This document shows positions 26,958 to 35,881 of a stretch of 64,000 bases of DNA, piece after piece. A model generated the notes under the pieces. That model saw only the letters and a list, made by a program, of their open reading frames with translations, made no database searches and was not told the DNA's origin. Each line of letters starts with the position of its first letter. Position 1 is the first letter of the stretch. The DNA lies in the NCBI RefSeq assembly GCF_923079645.1, contig NZ_CAKLPY010000002.1, positions 1,612,001 to 1,676,000 of the forward strand. Direction: 5' to 3'. The DNA comes from Emticicia aquatica. Its GTDB lineage: Bacteria > Bacteroidota > Bacteroidia > Cytophagales > Spirosomataceae. Both the position numbers and the translations under genes were made by a program.

Positions 26958-28891
26958 TTTAATTCATAAAATTCCTCTAAAATTTCGATTGAGTTATCAA
27001 AACCTGCCTTTCTTCTCAGAATCTCCTCAAATTTTATGCTTTTAATTCCTTTATTAGTAACAAACTGTTGCTCAAAAAACTGTTTTACGTCGTTTACATT
27101 ATCAATTTTTGAGTTGACAATCATCCCTTTATTTAATAAAATAGGTACGGTTCGATATATCGTCTTTTTGCCATCATTTGTTGTTAATTCCAAGTTGAGG
27201 TGTGGAGGTTGGAAAAACAAATTTAGTGATTTCCCCAACCAATTATACTTTGTTTTAATTTTTATGACCGTTAATTGGTCGTTTTTTAATGAATCTGCTT
27301 TGATTGACGAATTTAATGGGAATGGTTTTCCTAAAACCCAATCATGTTTTATTTGTTTGATGAGTTTTAAGGTTTTTATTTGCTCTTTTTTTCTTAATAA
27401 TAAGTGATTATCCCAGATTTTTATCGGTTCATATCGTTGCAGTAACGCAATAAAAGTGAGGGTTTCGTCGCTTACTGCGTATTTATTATCAGTACTTTCG
27501 ATGCTGTAAATTACAAAATCAGGAGCGGTGCTTGATAAATATTTTTCCTGATTTTTTTTGTCAAGGTACTCATTATAAGCTTGATAGGATTGTACAATCG
27601 GACGAGGGTTATAGTTGAGTTTATTTAAATATATTTCTGAGGTTTCGTTCGGCACTAAATCAACCGTTTTATTGCCAATAATAGTTAAAACGTCTTTTGG
27701 GTAATTTGGACTATAATGAGGCGTGTTTTTCTTGAAAATATCTCTAAAATATTGTGGTAAAATATAAGTCTTGATGCGTAAATTGTTTGTTACTGAAAAT
27801 GAAACTTCACCATAAATTGGCTGATAGAAAAGAAAATAACTTAACAAATTGATGGCAATCAAAAACCAACCACTTTGTTTAAGCCAAGTTTCGGTACTAA
27901 AAAAAGGTAACAATAAAAAAGCCAAACTAGCACTTCTTACAAACGACATCAAATGCCCATCGTCGGCTCTAACAAAAGCGTATTTTATCAATACAAAAGA
28001 ACAAACACCAACGCAGCCAAGTACGAAAAATGAGTCGAGAATGGCCAATGTAAATAGTTTTTTTCGGAATACTTGGATAAGAAAACCTATGAAAATGGAC
28101 AAAAAAAGTGCAAAAATAGCATAAGAAGAGGCAACTGCTCGAAAACGGTGTTCTGGAAAAAACGACTGCGATTCGTTGTAGCCTTTAATGATTTCAATGC
28201 TCGCAAAAAGATAAGCCAGTAAATCTGTTTTTAATAAAAATGCCAATAAAATTAGTCCAATTGTGCTTCCAAATAAGTATAAAAACAGATTTTGACGTGA
28301 TAATCTTTTCGAGAAAAAAGCATAAAGTAAAAGAATAAAAACAAAGCCCAAAGCAATAACTCCATAATTGGCTTTGATGTAAAAATTAATGATTCCCATC
28401 AAAATAGCATGAAAAAGAAACCATTGGTTTTGTCTTTTTAGAAATAGTAATCCCGAAAAAATACTGATGTAGAATAATAAAAAACTTAGCCATTCGCCAT
28501 AAATTGAGGAAATTAAAATGAATAGCACAAAATGGATAGCTAAATGATAAACTTTTAGGGGTTTTGGTAAAAGGTAAAAAAGCAAGAATCCGACATTGGC
28601 AAAACAAAAAATATCGAACAAAAAAAGTTCAAAATTACTCGTTTCTATCGAAATCCGTTGTGTAAGTCGCCCGAGCGGCCCGTAAGTATAAATAATATCT
28701 TTCCCAAAAACCAAGCCTTTTTGATAAGCCATTTCTAAGGCAATTCTCCATGAATTGTCAATTCCAGCAGTTGGTATTGACGAAATCTGATAATAAGGAA
28801 ATAATAGAACTATCAGCAATAGCAAATAAGCAAAAATCAGAAAATAACTCTTTATTTGCCATGTTAAAAATTGTTTCATGTATTCTATCAA
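26954..28891 (-). CDS. Multi-pass membrane protein, GT-C glycosyltransferase-like
   Basis: A 645-residue protein with about ten to twelve hydrophobic helices in the first 400 residues and a soluble C-terminal part. The first outside loop has 'GIDNSWRIALEMAYQKG' and then 'YTYGPLGRL', a pattern of uncharacterised GT-C-like families; the Asp there could be catalytic. Such enzymes use polyprenyl-phosphate sugars in the periplasm. It lies between another multi-pass gene (44 bases upstream) and the T9SS glycosidase, which it overlaps by four bases. The GT-C assignment is inference. Confidence 0.6.
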   Translation of the reverse strand: MIEYMKQFLTWQIKSYFLIFAYLLLLIVLLFPYYQISSIPTAGIDNSWRIALEMAYQKGLVFGKDIIYTYGPLGRLTQRISIETSNFELFLFDIFCFANVGFLLFYLLPKPLKVYHLAIHFVLFILISSIYGEWLSFLLFYISIFSGLLFLKRQNQWFLFHAILMGIINFYIKANYGVIALGFVFILLLYAFFSKRLSRQNLFLYLFGSTIGLILLAFLLKTDLLAYLFASIEIIKGYNESQSFFPEHRFRAVASSYAIFALFLSIFIGFLIQVFRKKLFTLAILDSFFVLGCVGVCSFVLIKYAFVRADDGHLMSFVRSASLAFLLLPFFSTETWLKQSGWFLIAINLLSYFLFYQPIYGEVSFSVTNNLRIKTYILPQYFRDIFKKNTPHYSPNYPKDVLTIIGNKTVDLVPNETSEIYLNKLNYNPRPIVQSYQAYNEYLDKKNQEKYLSSTAPDFVIYSIESTDNKYAVSDETLTFIALLQRYEPIKIWDNHLLLRKKEQIKTLKLIKQIKHDWVLGKPFPLNSSIKADSLKNDQLTVIKIKTKYNWLGKSLNLFFQPPHLNLELTTNDGKKTIYRTVPILLNKGMIVNSKIDNVNDVKQFFEQQFVTNKGIKSIKFEEILRRKAGFDNSIEILEEFYELK

Positions 28892-28935
28892 AACGTTTAT
28901 TCTAATTGTAAGTGAATAACTAAAGCAATCTTTAA

Positions 28936-30555
28936 TTATTGTTCGTAACCAACTTTGTGTGTACTTATTGTTGCATCAGTTTTGAAATATTTTGGCGAAG
29001 AATCAATCGTAGAAACCAATCCTACTTGATAAGTATCAGCAGGGATTTCAGCATTAGCAACCATCCCAAAAGCATCATTTCCTAGAAAATCTTCACCGAA
29101 AAGTACTTTTTTCAAAGAATTGCGTGTATGATAAAGCGGCAAAAAGTAAAATTGATGGTTTGCATTTTCTAAACTTATAAAATAGCCATGTGCTTTATCA
29201 ATATTTTTACTGTCAATATTCTTGAAATAAAATGCAAAACCTTGCTTTGTTTCTTCTGATGTAAAGCTTATTTTATCTGTAGAAACTTCGGCATTTTTTA
29301 TATTGAAAATAGGTTTTTCAAAGGTATAAGCTTTATTTTTCCTGTAAAAATTGATAGTTTGGTCGAAATACAAACGATAAAACGAGCCATTCAAAGTAGA
29401 ACCATTATGAGCTAAATTGACTGAAGATAAAAGTCGTTTTTGATGTCCCTGAATAATATTAGGAAAAGAAACATAATAGGAATGTAGAAAGTATAATAGG
29501 CCAAAAATTGCGGAAAATAGCATTAGACCCTTGCTTCGATACGAAAACTTCTTGATTAACAATAAATAAACGCATATCAATAAGAGCTGCGGATATAAAC
29601 GATAGCGGTCAGGAAAATTGGAAGTGGTGACATCTCTAAAAAGTGCAACACCAAAAAGAGAACCAAGACAAAACAAGGCAATGAGTATAATATTTAGCTC
29701 GAAAACGTCTTTACTCAACTTTATGATGTAAAAGAGCGAAGAAAAAGCAATAAATAAAATAATCAAAAAACCCATCAATTTAATGATGATATTGAGCGAA
29801 TCTGTTTTCAAAAAACCTCCAACCAAAATACTGAAACTCGAAATTGTAGTCGATATCGAATTAGGAGTTTTGTAATAACTATTTGATAAGAACAAAAATT
29901 TTAAGACCAATAAAGTAGCTAATACGATTATTAATTCTTGCCAACGTTGCTGATAAGCAAGCCCTAAACCAACTACAATAAAAGCTAAAATGCCATTTCC
30001 ATTACAAATTAAGGCACAGCCCAATAAAAACAAGCCTAAATAAAACTTGGTTTTGTTAGGATTGTTACTGAAAATCAAGAAAATAGACCAACATAAAAAT
30101 ACACATACGTCATTGTTTTCAAAGGAACACATTGCCCATAAGCTATTTTCATAAATATAGGCTGAAAGTAAGACAAAAGGCAGTGGTAATAAAGCCCAAA
30201 GCGAAATTTTATGTTGTTTTATTAATCGAAAAAAGAATATAAAAATAGAGAGGAAAAGGATGTTACCGATAAACATCAAACTTTTAAAGTTGATACTTTT
30301 GAAAAGCCATAAGTATAAACTAAAGAATATTTTTGAAATAATAATTAGATGTTCATTACATGGAGCGATAAAGATAGCAAATTGCTTTTTAAAATCGCTT
30401 TTAATGCCAATGTCGTACAAGTTTCTTAAAATTCCATATTCATCTTCGAAGGGAATATTCAAAGCATACGACCGAAATATTAGCAAAAAAGTAAGCAAAG
30501 GAATCGAAAATAGAATATAAAATACTATTTTCGACAGTAGTTTTTTGTCTTGCAT
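28936..30555 (-). CDS. Multi-pass membrane protein, GT-C glycosyltransferase-like
   Basis: A 539-residue protein with around eleven hydrophobic helices followed by a soluble tail of about 170 residues. The first loop carries 'NIPFEDEYGILRNLYD' with several acids, then 'PCNEHLIIISKIFF'. Acidic first loops followed by an NEH motif are seen in GT-C-like families. It is 53 bases downstream of the GT2 gene, in the same operon. Function is not recognised beyond that. Confidence 0.55.
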   Translation of the reverse strand: MQDKKLLSKIVFYILFSIPLLTFLLIFRSYALNIPFEDEYGILRNLYDIGIKSDFKKQFAIFIAPCNEHLIIISKIFFSLYLWLFKSINFKSLMFIGNILFLSIFIFFFRLIKQHKISLWALLPLPFVLLSAYIYENSLWAMCSFENNDVCVFLCWSIFLIFSNNPNKTKFYLGLFLLGCALICNGNGILAFIVVGLGLAYQQRWQELIIVLATLLVLKFLFLSNSYYKTPNSISTTISSFSILVGGFLKTDSLNIIIKLMGFLIILFIAFSSLFYIIKLSKDVFELNIILIALFCLGSLFGVALFRDVTTSNFPDRYRLYPQLLLICVYLLLIKKFSYRSKGLMLFSAIFGLLYFLHSYYVSFPNIIQGHQKRLLSSVNLAHNGSTLNGSFYRLYFDQTINFYRKNKAYTFEKPIFNIKNAEVSTDKISFTSEETKQGFAFYFKNIDSKNIDKAHGYFISLENANHQFYFLPLYHTRNSLKKVLFGEDFLGNDAFGMVANAEIPADTYQVGLVSTIDSSPKYFKTDATISTHKVGYEQ

Positions 30556-30608
30556 TCTAATTTTTTATTATGCTTTGATAATCAAAGTTGAGCAGGAAAA
30601 GTCAATAA

Positions 30609-31343
30609 CTATTTTTTCATATAATCACCTCTTGAGAAGAATTTTTCTACAAAACAATAAACCAAAATAAAGAAATAACGGCTTCCCATTTCCTTGATTT
30701 TCAACTTCGATTCACCGTATTTTCTATTAGTCCAGCTATTAGGCACAACACTGTATGAATAGCCACGAACGATGGTTTTAAGAGGAAGCTCAACTGTCAG
30801 GTTAAAGTGTGGTGAAAGAAATGGTTTCAATCCTTCCATTGTTTCACGTTTGTAGAGTTTGAAGGCGTTGGTTGTATCGTTATAGCTAATTCCTATGGTG
30901 ACTTTGATAATAAAATTAGCAATTCGATTAATAAACTTTTTTACAGCAGGATAATCAATTACTTTACCACCTTTTATCCATCGACTACCAAAAACAGCAT
31001 CAACATTTTGCTCAATCATTGTATGGTAATATTTTACTAAATCTTCAGGGTCGTCCGACATGTCAGCCATGAATACCGCCACACAATCGCCCGAAAAACG
31101 TTCTAAACCATATCTAACGGCATATCCGAATCCATTTGGACCTTTGTTGGTTTCAAAAACCAAAGTCGGGATTTCTTTTTGTAAATCCTGCAAAACCCCT
31201 AAAGTATTATCTTTTGAGTTATCGTTAGTCACCCAAATTTCGTGTGGGATATCGTATTTTTTTAAAGTTGTGTATAAACTTCTTAGGGTTTCAGAAATAC
31301 TTTCTTCTTCATTATATGCAGGAATAACAACACTTAATTTCAT
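30609..31343 (-). CDS. GT2 family glycosyltransferase (polyprenyl-phosphate sugar synthase-like)
   Basis: A 244-residue cytoplasmic GT-A enzyme. 'VVIPAYNEEESI' opens the nucleotide-binding fold, 'VFMADMSDDPED' supplies the DxD-type metal acids, and 'FGSRWIKGG' follows. This shape fits dolichol-phosphate mannose synthase-like enzymes, which load a sugar on a lipid carrier. That makes sense beside the two GT-C-like genes downstream. It has no C-terminal membrane helices. First gene of the operon, with the promoter at 31388-31415. Confidence 0.82.
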   Translation of the reverse strand: MKLSVVIPAYNEEESISETLRSLYTTLKKYDIPHEIWVTNDNSKDNTLGVLQDLQKEIPTLVFETNKGPNGFGYAVRYGLERFSGDCVAVFMADMSDDPEDLVKYYHTMIEQNVDAVFGSRWIKGGKVIDYPAVKKFINRIANFIIKVTIGISYNDTTNAFKLYKRETMEGLKPFLSPHFNLTVELPLKTIVRGYSYSVVPNSWTNRKYGESKLKIKEMGSRYFFILVYCFVEKFFSRGDYMKK

Positions 31344-31387
31344 TGATTACGGTTTTCTAATAATTAGTAAAATTTTACCTTTATTGC

Positions 31388-31415
31388 CAAAAGTAAATTG
31401 TTTGTGAAGGCACAA
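31388..31415 (-). promoter_or_regulatory. Putative promoter of the GT2/GT-C operon
   Basis: On minus, TTG (31413-31415), 17 bases, then TACTTTTG (31388-31395), a full match. The leader is roughly 38 bases. It separates this operon from the epimerase gene, which has its own terminator. Confidence 0.65.
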
Positions 31416-31483
31416 AAATACATAAAATCTTTCGATAGGTACTTAATAACAACTGTTTTATTGAGAAAATGGCATTATCACAT

Positions 31484-31518
31484 AAAAAAGTCCCTCAAAT
31501 TGATATTTGAGGGACTTT
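31484..31518 (-). terminator. Terminator of the epimerase gene
   Basis: Fourteen-base perfect arms (31487-31500, 31505-31518) around a four-base loop, followed on minus by a run of T. Confidence 0.85.
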
Positions 31519-31536
31519 AAAATATTTATTCAATAC

Positions 31537-32598
31537 TTAAACTCGCTTGCTGATATTATCATACATTTGAGTAAGTGTTGTTTTTAAATCGTATTTCCAA
31601 GTCCAATCTGGATAATGAGCTTTGAATTTAGAAAGGTCAGAAATATACCAAATATGGTCACCGCTACGGTTGTCGTCAGCATAACTGAAATTCATTTTAT
31701 TTCCAGTAATTTCTTCACAAACGGTAATTCCTTCTTGCATTGAGCAGTTAGAAAAACGTCCACCACCAGCGTTATAAACTTCACCTGGACGAGGATTTTG
31801 GTAAAAATGCCAAAACATATTTACTAAATCCCAACTATGTATATTATCACGTACTTGTTTGCCTTTGTAACCAAAAATCGTGTAGTGATTACCAGTAATA
31901 GCACATTTCATTAGATAAGCCAAGAAACCATGTAATTGAGCTCCTGAGTGATTTGGTCCAGTTAAACAGCCACCACGGAAAACGGCAGTTTTCATACCGA
32001 AATATCTACCATACTCTTGTACCATTACATCGGCAGCAACTTTTGATGCTCCAAAAATTGAGTGCTTTGAGTGGTCAATCGACATTAACTCGTCGATTCC
32101 ATGCTCAAAATAAGCATGATTTTGGTCAATTTCCCAACGAGTTTCCAATTCAACTAATGGCAAATAATTTGGTGTATCACCATAAACTTTGTTGGTTGAA
32201 GTGAAAATAAATACGGCTTCTGGGCAATATTTACGTGTCGATTCTAACATCACGAGCGTACCGTTAGCATTTACAGTAAAATCAGTAAATGGCTCACGTG
32301 CAGCCCAGTCATGACTTGGTTGAGCTGCAGTATGCACAACCAATTTGATGTCAGCACCATATTCTGCAAAGATTTTTCCGATTTCTTCTTCCGAACGAAT
32401 GTCTGCTTTGTAATGTCTATAATTACTAAATTTTTCTTCTAAACCTTTACGATTCCAATCGGTTGAAGCTTCTGCTCCAAAAAAATATGAGCGAAGATTA
32501 TTGTCAATTCCAATTACTAAATCAAATTTTTCGGCAAAAAAAGCGACTGATTCACTTCCAATCAAACCCGCCGAGCCTGTAACTAATGCTATGTTCAT
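31537..32598 (-). CDS. CDP-paratose 2-epimerase-like NAD-dependent epimerase
   Basis: A 353-residue extended SDR. '[16 protein letters not shown]' binds NAD, '[15 protein letters not shown]' is close to CDP-tyvelose (paratose) epimerase, and '[11 protein letters not shown]' is the active-site strand. At the YxxxK position it has F182 and K186 ('IFGASK'). Canonical relatives have Tyr there, so the mechanism may differ. If it is a true RfbE-type enzyme it makes CDP-tyvelose for a surface sugar. Upstream CDP-sugar genes are not in the window. Confidence 0.78.
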   Translation of the reverse strand: MNIALVTGSAGLIGSESVAFFAEKFDLVIGIDNNLRSYFFGAEASTDWNRKGLEEKFSNYRHYKADIRSEEEIGKIFAEYGADIKLVVHTAAQPSHDWAAREPFTDFTVNANGTLVMLESTRKYCPEAVFIFTSTNKVYGDTPNYLPLVELETRWEIDQNHAYFEHGIDELMSIDHSKHSIFGASKVAADVMVQEYGRYFGMKTAVFRGGCLTGPNHSGAQLHGFLAYLMKCAITGNHYTIFGYKGKQVRDNIHSWDLVNMFWHFYQNPRPGEVYNAGGGRFSNCSMQEGITVCEEITGNKMNFSYADDNRSGDHIWYISDLSKFKAHYPDWTWKYDLKTTLTQMYDNISKRV

Positions 32599-32645
32599 TT
32601 TTTGAAGTTTCGTTTATAAATTATTATGGATTAAAAAATAAAAAT

Positions 32646-32699
32646 AGGCATATTACAGTAAACGTGGCGTTTGAAGCCAAAGTGAACTGTAAACTGCCT
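32646..32699. repeat. Imperfect inverted repeat between the lipoprotein and epimerase genes
   Basis: Arms 32646-32659 and 32686-32699 pair at 12 of 14 bases, with a small inner GGC/GCC hairpin. It lies about 25 bases after the lipoprotein stop. It may end that transcript or fold in the epimerase leader; no T-run is present. Confidence 0.45.
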
Positions 32700-32721
32700 A
32701 ATTTACGAGAGAATTAAAAAA

Positions 32722-32970
32722 TTAAGCCCCTGCATTTACTTTTCCTGCACCATACAACTTCTCACGAATGGCGTTTGTACGGTTTTCAAGCTCAGGATTT
32801 GCTGTATATTTATTTTTCAATTGACGTGCAGCAGAATCCGGACTTACGCCATAAACCCACTCATCGCCTTTACGAACATCTTTTTGTTCTATAACATTGT
32901 TTTTTTGATAGTCGCACGAAGCCAACGAAACCGCTGCTACTGCAAATAATAAAACACTAAACTTTTTCAT
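32722..32970 (-). CDS. Small lipoprotein of unknown function
   Basis: An 82-residue protein with a lipoprotein signal: a hydrophobic stretch from residue 4 and the lipobox 'LASC' with Cys 19. The mature part is only about 64 residues, charged, and not recognised. Asp at +2 of the mature protein would favour inner-membrane retention under the E. coli rule, which may not apply in Bacteroidota. It has a strong promoter match of its own. Confidence 0.75.
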   Translation of the reverse strand: MKKFSVLLFAVAAVSLASCDYQKNNVIEQKDVRKGDEWVYGVSPDSAARQLKNKYTANPELENRTNAIREKLYGAGKVNAGA

Positions 32971-32996
32971 GTCTGAATGTTGTCGTTAAATTTGCA

Positions 32997-33027
32997 CAAA
33001 TTTAAGTTTGGTAATTCAATTCGCCAA
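32997..33027 (-). promoter_or_regulatory. Putative promoter of the lipoprotein gene
   Basis: On minus, TTG (33025-33027), 20 bases, then TAAATTTG (32997-33004), a full match, with a leader of about 20 bases. Confidence 0.65.
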
Positions 33028-33185
33028 GAAAAATTGTACTTTTTAAATGAATAGGGCTTTTTACTCTTGACATTTGGTTGTTTGTAGCTAGTTTTTTATC
33101 CATTAACCAAACTTTTTAGGGAAATATAGTCAAAACGTTAAGAACAATTTTAGCTTAAAATAGCTAAAAGCAAAAATTAAAAACA

Positions 33186-34385
33186 ATGATTTACGACGTA
33201 ACTGTAATTGGTGGAGGAATTGTCGGTTTGGCAACGGCCTTACGAATAAAAGAACAAAATCCGAGTTTAAAATTGCTCATCATCGAAAAAGAAGATGTAG
33301 TTGCAAAACACCAAACAGGCCATAATAGTGGCGTGATTCACTCGGGGCTTTATTATAAACCAAGTAGTTTAAAAGCCACAAATTGTATCAAAGGGTATGA
33401 TATGCTGCTTGATTTTTGCCAAAAAGAAGACATTAAATATGACCTTTGCGGCAAAATTGTGGTAGCGACTCAACCCGAACAAATCTCGATTTTGGATGGC
33501 CTTTTTGAGCGTGGCAAACAAAATGGTTTGGATGGTTTCAAAATGCTCAATTCTGAACAAATCAAAGAATATGAACCGCATGTAAAAGGCTTGAAAGGTT
33601 TCTTTGTTCCGCAAACGGGGATTATTGATTATACAGATGTTTGTAAAAAATATTTAGCTAAAACCCAAAAATTAGGCGGTGAAATTGCTTTTGGTGAAAA
33701 AGTAGAAAGTATCACGTCTAAAGAGGGGGTTTCTACGATTCAGACCTCAAAGCGAAATTATGAGACCAAATTGGTTGTTAATTGTGCGGGTTTGTATTCG
33801 GATAAAGTTGGACAAATGACTGACGAACGAGCAAATAATTTAAGAATCACACCTTTTAGAGGTGAATATTTTGAAATAAAACCAGAAAAACAATATCTGG
33901 TAAAAAATCTAATTTATCCAGTTCCAGACCCGAATTTTCCTTTTTTGGGCGTGCATTTTACCCGTATGATTCATGGTGGAGTTGAAGCAGGGCCAAATGC
34001 TGTTTTGGCGTTCAGACGAGAAGGATATAAAAAATTGGATATTCATTTGGGAGAATTGTTCGAGACCCTCGCTTGGCCAGGGTTCAGAAAAGTTGCAGCA
34101 AAATATTGGCAAACAGGTTTGGGCGAAATGTATCGTTCGTTTTCAAAAGCTGCTTTTACGAAAGCTTTACAAGAGTTGATTCCTGAAATACAATCTGATG
34201 ACCTCGTAGCGGGTGCAGCGGGTGTAAGAGCTCAAGCCTGCGACCGTGAAGGTGGATTATTGGATGACTTTGCGATTTTTGAGAATCAACAAGCAATAAA
34301 CGTTTGTAATGCTCCGTCGCCAGCGGCTACATCGTCGCTTTCTATTGGTCAAACTGTGAGTGAGTTGGTCTTGAAAAGATTTTAA
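33186..34385 (+). CDS. lhgO: L-2-hydroxyglutarate oxidase
   Basis: A 399-residue FAD enzyme of the DAO family that oxidises L-2-hydroxyglutarate to 2-oxoglutarate, passing electrons to the membrane quinone pool. The FAD motif 'GGGIVGLATALRI' opens the protein, 'HNSGVIHSGLYY' near residue 47 is highly typical of LhgO, and the end 'NAPSPAATSSLSIG' closes the FAD site. It is followed after 109 bases by another FAD oxidase on the same strand. Confidence 0.9.
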   Translation: MIYDVTVIGGGIVGLATALRIKEQNPSLKLLIIEKEDVVAKHQTGHNSGVIHSGLYYKPSSLKATNCIKGYDMLLDFCQKEDIKYDLCGKIVVATQPEQISILDGLFERGKQNGLDGFKMLNSEQIKEYEPHVKGLKGFFVPQTGIIDYTDVCKKYLAKTQKLGGEIAFGEKVESITSKEGVSTIQTSKRNYETKLVVNCAGLYSDKVGQMTDERANNLRITPFRGEYFEIKPEKQYLVKNLIYPVPDPNFPFLGVHFTRMIHGGVEAGPNAVLAFRREGYKKLDIHLGELFETLAWPGFRKVAAKYWQTGLGEMYRSFSKAAFTKALQELIPEIQSDDLVAGAAGVRAQACDREGGLLDDFAIFENQQAINVCNAPSPAATSSLSIGQTVSELVLKRF

Positions 34386-34494
34386 AGCCAAAATGCGAAT
34401 TATGGCTTAGGACTTAGGTTTTTGTGAATTTTATTTTTTAAATTTCAGCTTTGTAAAAGCAAAATCCGAAACCCAATTTCCAACGCATTAAACT

Positions 34495-35835
34495 ATGAAA
34501 AACTACGATGTTATTGTAATCGGAGCAGGTTATGCTGGTCTGACTGCTACGCGTGAACTCATCAAAGCCGAAAAAGAGGTGTTACTTCTTGAAGCACGTG
34601 ATAGGGTTGGAGGGCGGGTTTATACAAAATATTACGATGACGGTAGTTATTTAGACTTAGGTGCGGCTTGGGTTGGCCCTACGCAAGATAAAATTTATGC
34701 TTTGGCAAAAGAGTTTGGCGTTCAAACTTTCCCGACTTATGATGAAGGGAAAAGTACCCTTCTTTTTAATAAAAAAGTAAAAAGATATAATGGTTTGATT
34801 CCGCCATTGCCGATTGGGTCATTGTTGAGTTTAGATTTTGCGATTAAACGGATGAATAAATTGTCGAAAACCATTGATTTACAAAATCCTTGGCAATCGC
34901 CGAATGCTGCTTATTATGACTCTATGACGTTGGCCACTTGGATGGACAAACAAATGAGTTTCAAAACAGCCAAAATCATGTTTAAACTCGCTGCCGAAGC
35001 AATTTGGGCGGCCGACCCTAATGAAATTTCGATGCTTCATGCGTTATTTTATACAAAATCGGGTCGTGATTTAGATACGTTGATGAATGTTAAAAATGGA
35101 GCTCAAGAAGAACGTATTTTGGGCGGAGCATCGCAGCCTGCTTTGCGTTTGGCCGAAACTTTCAAAGATAATATTCGACTAAATTCGGTTGTGAGAAGTA
35201 TTTCACAAGAAAATGATATTGTTACGGTAAAAGGCGATGATTTTGAGTTTTCTGCTAAAAAAGTGGTTGTGGCTTTGCCTCCAACTTTGGCAGGACGAAT
35301 CAATTATTATCCGCTAATGCCAGCCAATCGGGAGCAATTGACACAACGAATGCCAATGGGAACGGTTTGGAAAACGTATGCTATTTATGACACCCCTTTT
35401 TGGCGAGAAGCTGGTTTAAATGGTTTATCGGCTACCAATGACGGTTACACAACTGTAACTTTTGATAACTCACCTAAAGATGGAAGCAAAGGTATTATGA
35501 TGGGTTTTGTGTTAGGAAACCAAGCCAAAGCATTTTCAAATCTATCAGAAGAAGAGCGAAAATCATCGATTTTGGATTCATTTGCTAAGTTTTATGGCGA
35601 AAAAGCCCGAAATCCGTTAGCTTATATTGACCATAGTTGGGCGGCCGAAGAATTTACTCGTGGCTGTTATGCTGGACTAATGCCAACGGGAGGGTGGACT
35701 TCATTGGGTAAAGCTCTTCGAGAACCCGTTGGAAATATCCATTGGGCAGGAACAGAAACTTCCGATATTTGGAATGGTTACATTGATGGGGCAATTCGTT
35801 CAGGTGAAAGAGTGGCGAAAGAGATTTTAGGATAA
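34495..35835 (+). CDS. Flavin monoamine oxidase family protein
   Basis: A 446-residue FAD oxidase. The dinucleotide motif 'VIGAGYAGLTATREL' is followed by 'LLEARDRVGGRVYT', the usual GG motif. The C-terminal 'NIHWAGTETSDIWNGYIDGAI' (read as HWAGTETS then GYIDGAI) covers FAD again. A Cys in 'TRGCYAGLMPTGG' lies where monoamine oxidases can attach FAD covalently. The amine substrate is unknown. It ends before a strong bidirectional terminator. Confidence 0.85.
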   Translation: MKNYDVIVIGAGYAGLTATRELIKAEKEVLLLEARDRVGGRVYTKYYDDGSYLDLGAAWVGPTQDKIYALAKEFGVQTFPTYDEGKSTLLFNKKVKRYNGLIPPLPIGSLLSLDFAIKRMNKLSKTIDLQNPWQSPNAAYYDSMTLATWMDKQMSFKTAKIMFKLAAEAIWAADPNEISMLHALFYTKSGRDLDTLMNVKNGAQEERILGGASQPALRLAETFKDNIRLNSVVRSISQENDIVTVKGDDFEFSAKKVVVALPPTLAGRINYYPLMPANREQLTQRMPMGTVWKTYAIYDTPFWREAGLNGLSATNDGYTTVTFDNSPKDGSKGIMMGFVLGNQAKAFSNLSEEERKSSILDSFAKFYGEKARNPLAYIDHSWAAEEFTRGCYAGLMPTGGWTSLGKALREPVGNIHWAGTETSDIWNGYIDGAIRSGERVAKEILG

Positions 35836-35838
35836 ATA

Positions 35839-35880
35839 AACAAAGAGCCGTAAAATAAAGGTATTTTACGGCTCTTTGTT
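35839..35880. terminator. Bidirectional terminator after the amine oxidase gene
   Basis: Eighteen-base perfect arms (35839-35856, 35863-35880) between convergent genes. Confidence 0.88.
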
Positions 35881-35881
35881 T

